From Sycon ciliatum (Eukaryota; Porifera; Calcarea; Leucosolenida; Sycettidae), in contig NC_088655.1 in NCBI RefSeq assembly GCF_964019385.1, forward strand, positions 9,859,630-9,923,629: 64,000 nt of DNA, read 5' to 3'. The notes beneath the pieces are model-generated. The model ran no database searches. It was not told the origin of the DNA and saw nothing but the letters and a program-made list of their open reading frames with translations. Positions 63,057-64,000 of this stretch are shown piece after piece. Every line of letters begins with the position of its first letter. Position 1 is the first letter of the stretch. A program made the translations under genes and the position numbers.

Positions 63057-63241
63057 ACGAGACTGCCAGTCACTGGTGCCTCATGTGCAATCGTCCCCGG
63101 CCGGCTGTGCCAAAGCCTAGAGTGTTCATTTGCGGCTGTGGCAGGGACTTCCGTCCGCCCAACGATCTAACTCTCCACAGGAAATACTGCAACTCCTGGT
63201 GCTATCATTGCACGGAGCAATGGGCATCCAAAGGTCCAAAG
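63057..63241 (+). CDS. Candidate zinc-finger-like exon (partial gene)
   Basis: 61 codons between CAG and GTGTGT. The peptide has CLMC near the start, [21 protein letters not shown] in the middle and CYHC near the end: three CxxC/CxC pairs plus a His, a plausible zinc-binding fold. Phase in is 1, phase out 0. No other exon found in the window; neighbours would lie beyond the right edge or in repeat-rich sequence to the left. Confidence 0.4.
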
Positions 63242-63295
63242 GTGTGTGTGTGTGTATGTGTGAGCGAACGCACACTGGTTCTGAGAGCAGCATTA

Positions 63296-63635
63296 GTGAG
63301 GTTCTGCTCTATGTTACGGGAACCTGACGCGAAGAATTCCGGGAACTCACTTCGCGCTCCCGTCACGTCTGTTCTGCTCTGCATTCACGTAGACACACAC
63401 GTGTAATGTGTACTGGGAATTTCCCCTTCCATATTTGGCAGTTTTCTGCCTGCATCGAATGATACCCAGCAGATTCGTACGCATTTTCTTTGCGTGTGGC
63501 ACAACGTAGAGAACCTCATCTACGCGTAGAAATCTGGAGCCAAAACGCGCGAAGCCGTAGCCCAGACACCTGCATGCTAGCATGCTCTCTACATGATTTT
63601 TCTACGTTTCACCGACACGTATAGCAGAACCTCTC
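63296..63635. mobile_element. 340-bp TA-flanked MITE, GAGAGGTTC family copy 3
   Basis: Ends GTGAGGTTCTGCTCTATG and the inverse of GAGAGGTTCTGCTATACG, TA on both sides. Confidence 0.8.
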
Positions 63636-63663
63636 TACTGCCAGATGAGTTGTTGCTCAGAAC

Positions 63664-64000
63664 GCGTTATAACGCAGCCAGATTGCTGAAAAGTAAGAAC
63701 GTCCCAGGCTAACCCCTAACCCCTCGGACACAACGTTCTTGGGGGCGCCACTCTACTGTAATCATGGTACGAGTAATCGGTCAATATTCTATACCGACCG
63801 TACTCGCAGCGTGGATGCAATCAAATCAGCGCGACGTACTCAGGGCGTGGGATGGGCAGTTTTCCATGCATACGCTGTGCACGCAAAGCTACACCGCCCG
63901 CATACATCGGTGTCGGTCAGTCGGTCCGTTCAAATTACCCGTGCTAGTAAATATCCAGTGTACAGGGACTCAAGACAAAATGACATGGAGGAGTGCATGA
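63664..64000 (+). repeat. Dispersed repeat copy 2, runs off the window
   Basis: Paralogue of 38113-38436: AACGCAGCCAGATTGCTGA, GTAAGAACGTCCCAGGC, CAACGTTCTTGGG, GTGCTAGTAAATATCCAG, GAGTGCATGA. Confidence 0.75.

Noticed and set aside
62822..63406. 194-codon plus-strand frame
   Set aside because: Its first two thirds are (TG)n translation; only the 61-codon non-repetitive part between splice-like sites is kept as a candidate exon.

Overview
This is nuclear DNA from an intron-rich, transposon-rich animal, most likely a marine invertebrate (a sponge, cnidarian or similar lineage fits, but the sequence alone does not fix the phylum). The reasons are GT-AG split genes with consistent intron phases, animal gene families (PRRC2), hundreds of bases of (CA)n/(GA)n microsatellite, LINE and Penelope-like retroelements, and dozens of TA- or TTA-flanked MITEs. 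Nothing bacterial is present: no operons, no Shine-Dalgarno-led genes, no CRISPR array. Most long open frames are antisense shadows, microsatellite translations or repeat translations.

Host genes: all well-supported genes lie on the minus strand. (1) 1-8043: the N-terminal 1210 codons of a PRRC2 (BAT2) homologue in eight exons, whose last visible exon (2655 bp, open to base 1) runs off the left edge. (2) 11605-21108: a six-exon gene for a probable mitochondrial inner-membrane protein with a SURF1-like core. (3) 28927-30107: the 3' end of an unidentified gene, next to a tandemly duplicated acidic exon. (4) 39223-53252: a complete nine-exon gene for a 630-residue type I membrane protein with two cysteine-rich modules of identical C-x10-C-x6-C spacing, one transmembrane helix and a short tail ending in a YxxL motif. 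I recognise no family for the whole protein. A plus-strand zinc-finger-like exon sits at 63057-63241.

Mobile DNA: 24483-26337 is a Tc1/mariner-type element with a decayed transposase. 54798-58484 is a LINE with a 5' inversion typical of twin priming, a 13-bp target duplication, and a PIF/Harbinger-like MITE inside its (TAA)n tail. 59105-62569 is a Penelope-like element with 315-bp direct terminal repeats. 32719-34008 is a 1.3-kb TTAA-flanked foldback element with another MITE nested in it, and a half copy of it at 36556-38108 carries a separate 1075-bp TA-flanked element.

The most striking theme is self-cleaving RNA. I can fold five type I hammerhead ribozymes by eye, from three unrelated repeat families: one in each Penelope terminal repeat (59314-59368, 62465-62519), two in a tandem retrozyme-like dimer (27063-27112, 27212-27260), and one on the minus strand at 34594-34640. 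A ribozyme-less relative of the retrozyme repeat lies in an intron of the SURF1-like gene.

Other structure: a 600-bp minisatellite grown from the terminal motif of a MITE; a family of long hairpins sharing one apical loop; a 65-bp sequence repeated in three consecutive PRRC2 introns; two copies of a dispersed repeat that each carry a different MITE, so each supplies the empty site for the other; and microsatellites beside most 3' splice sites of gene 4.
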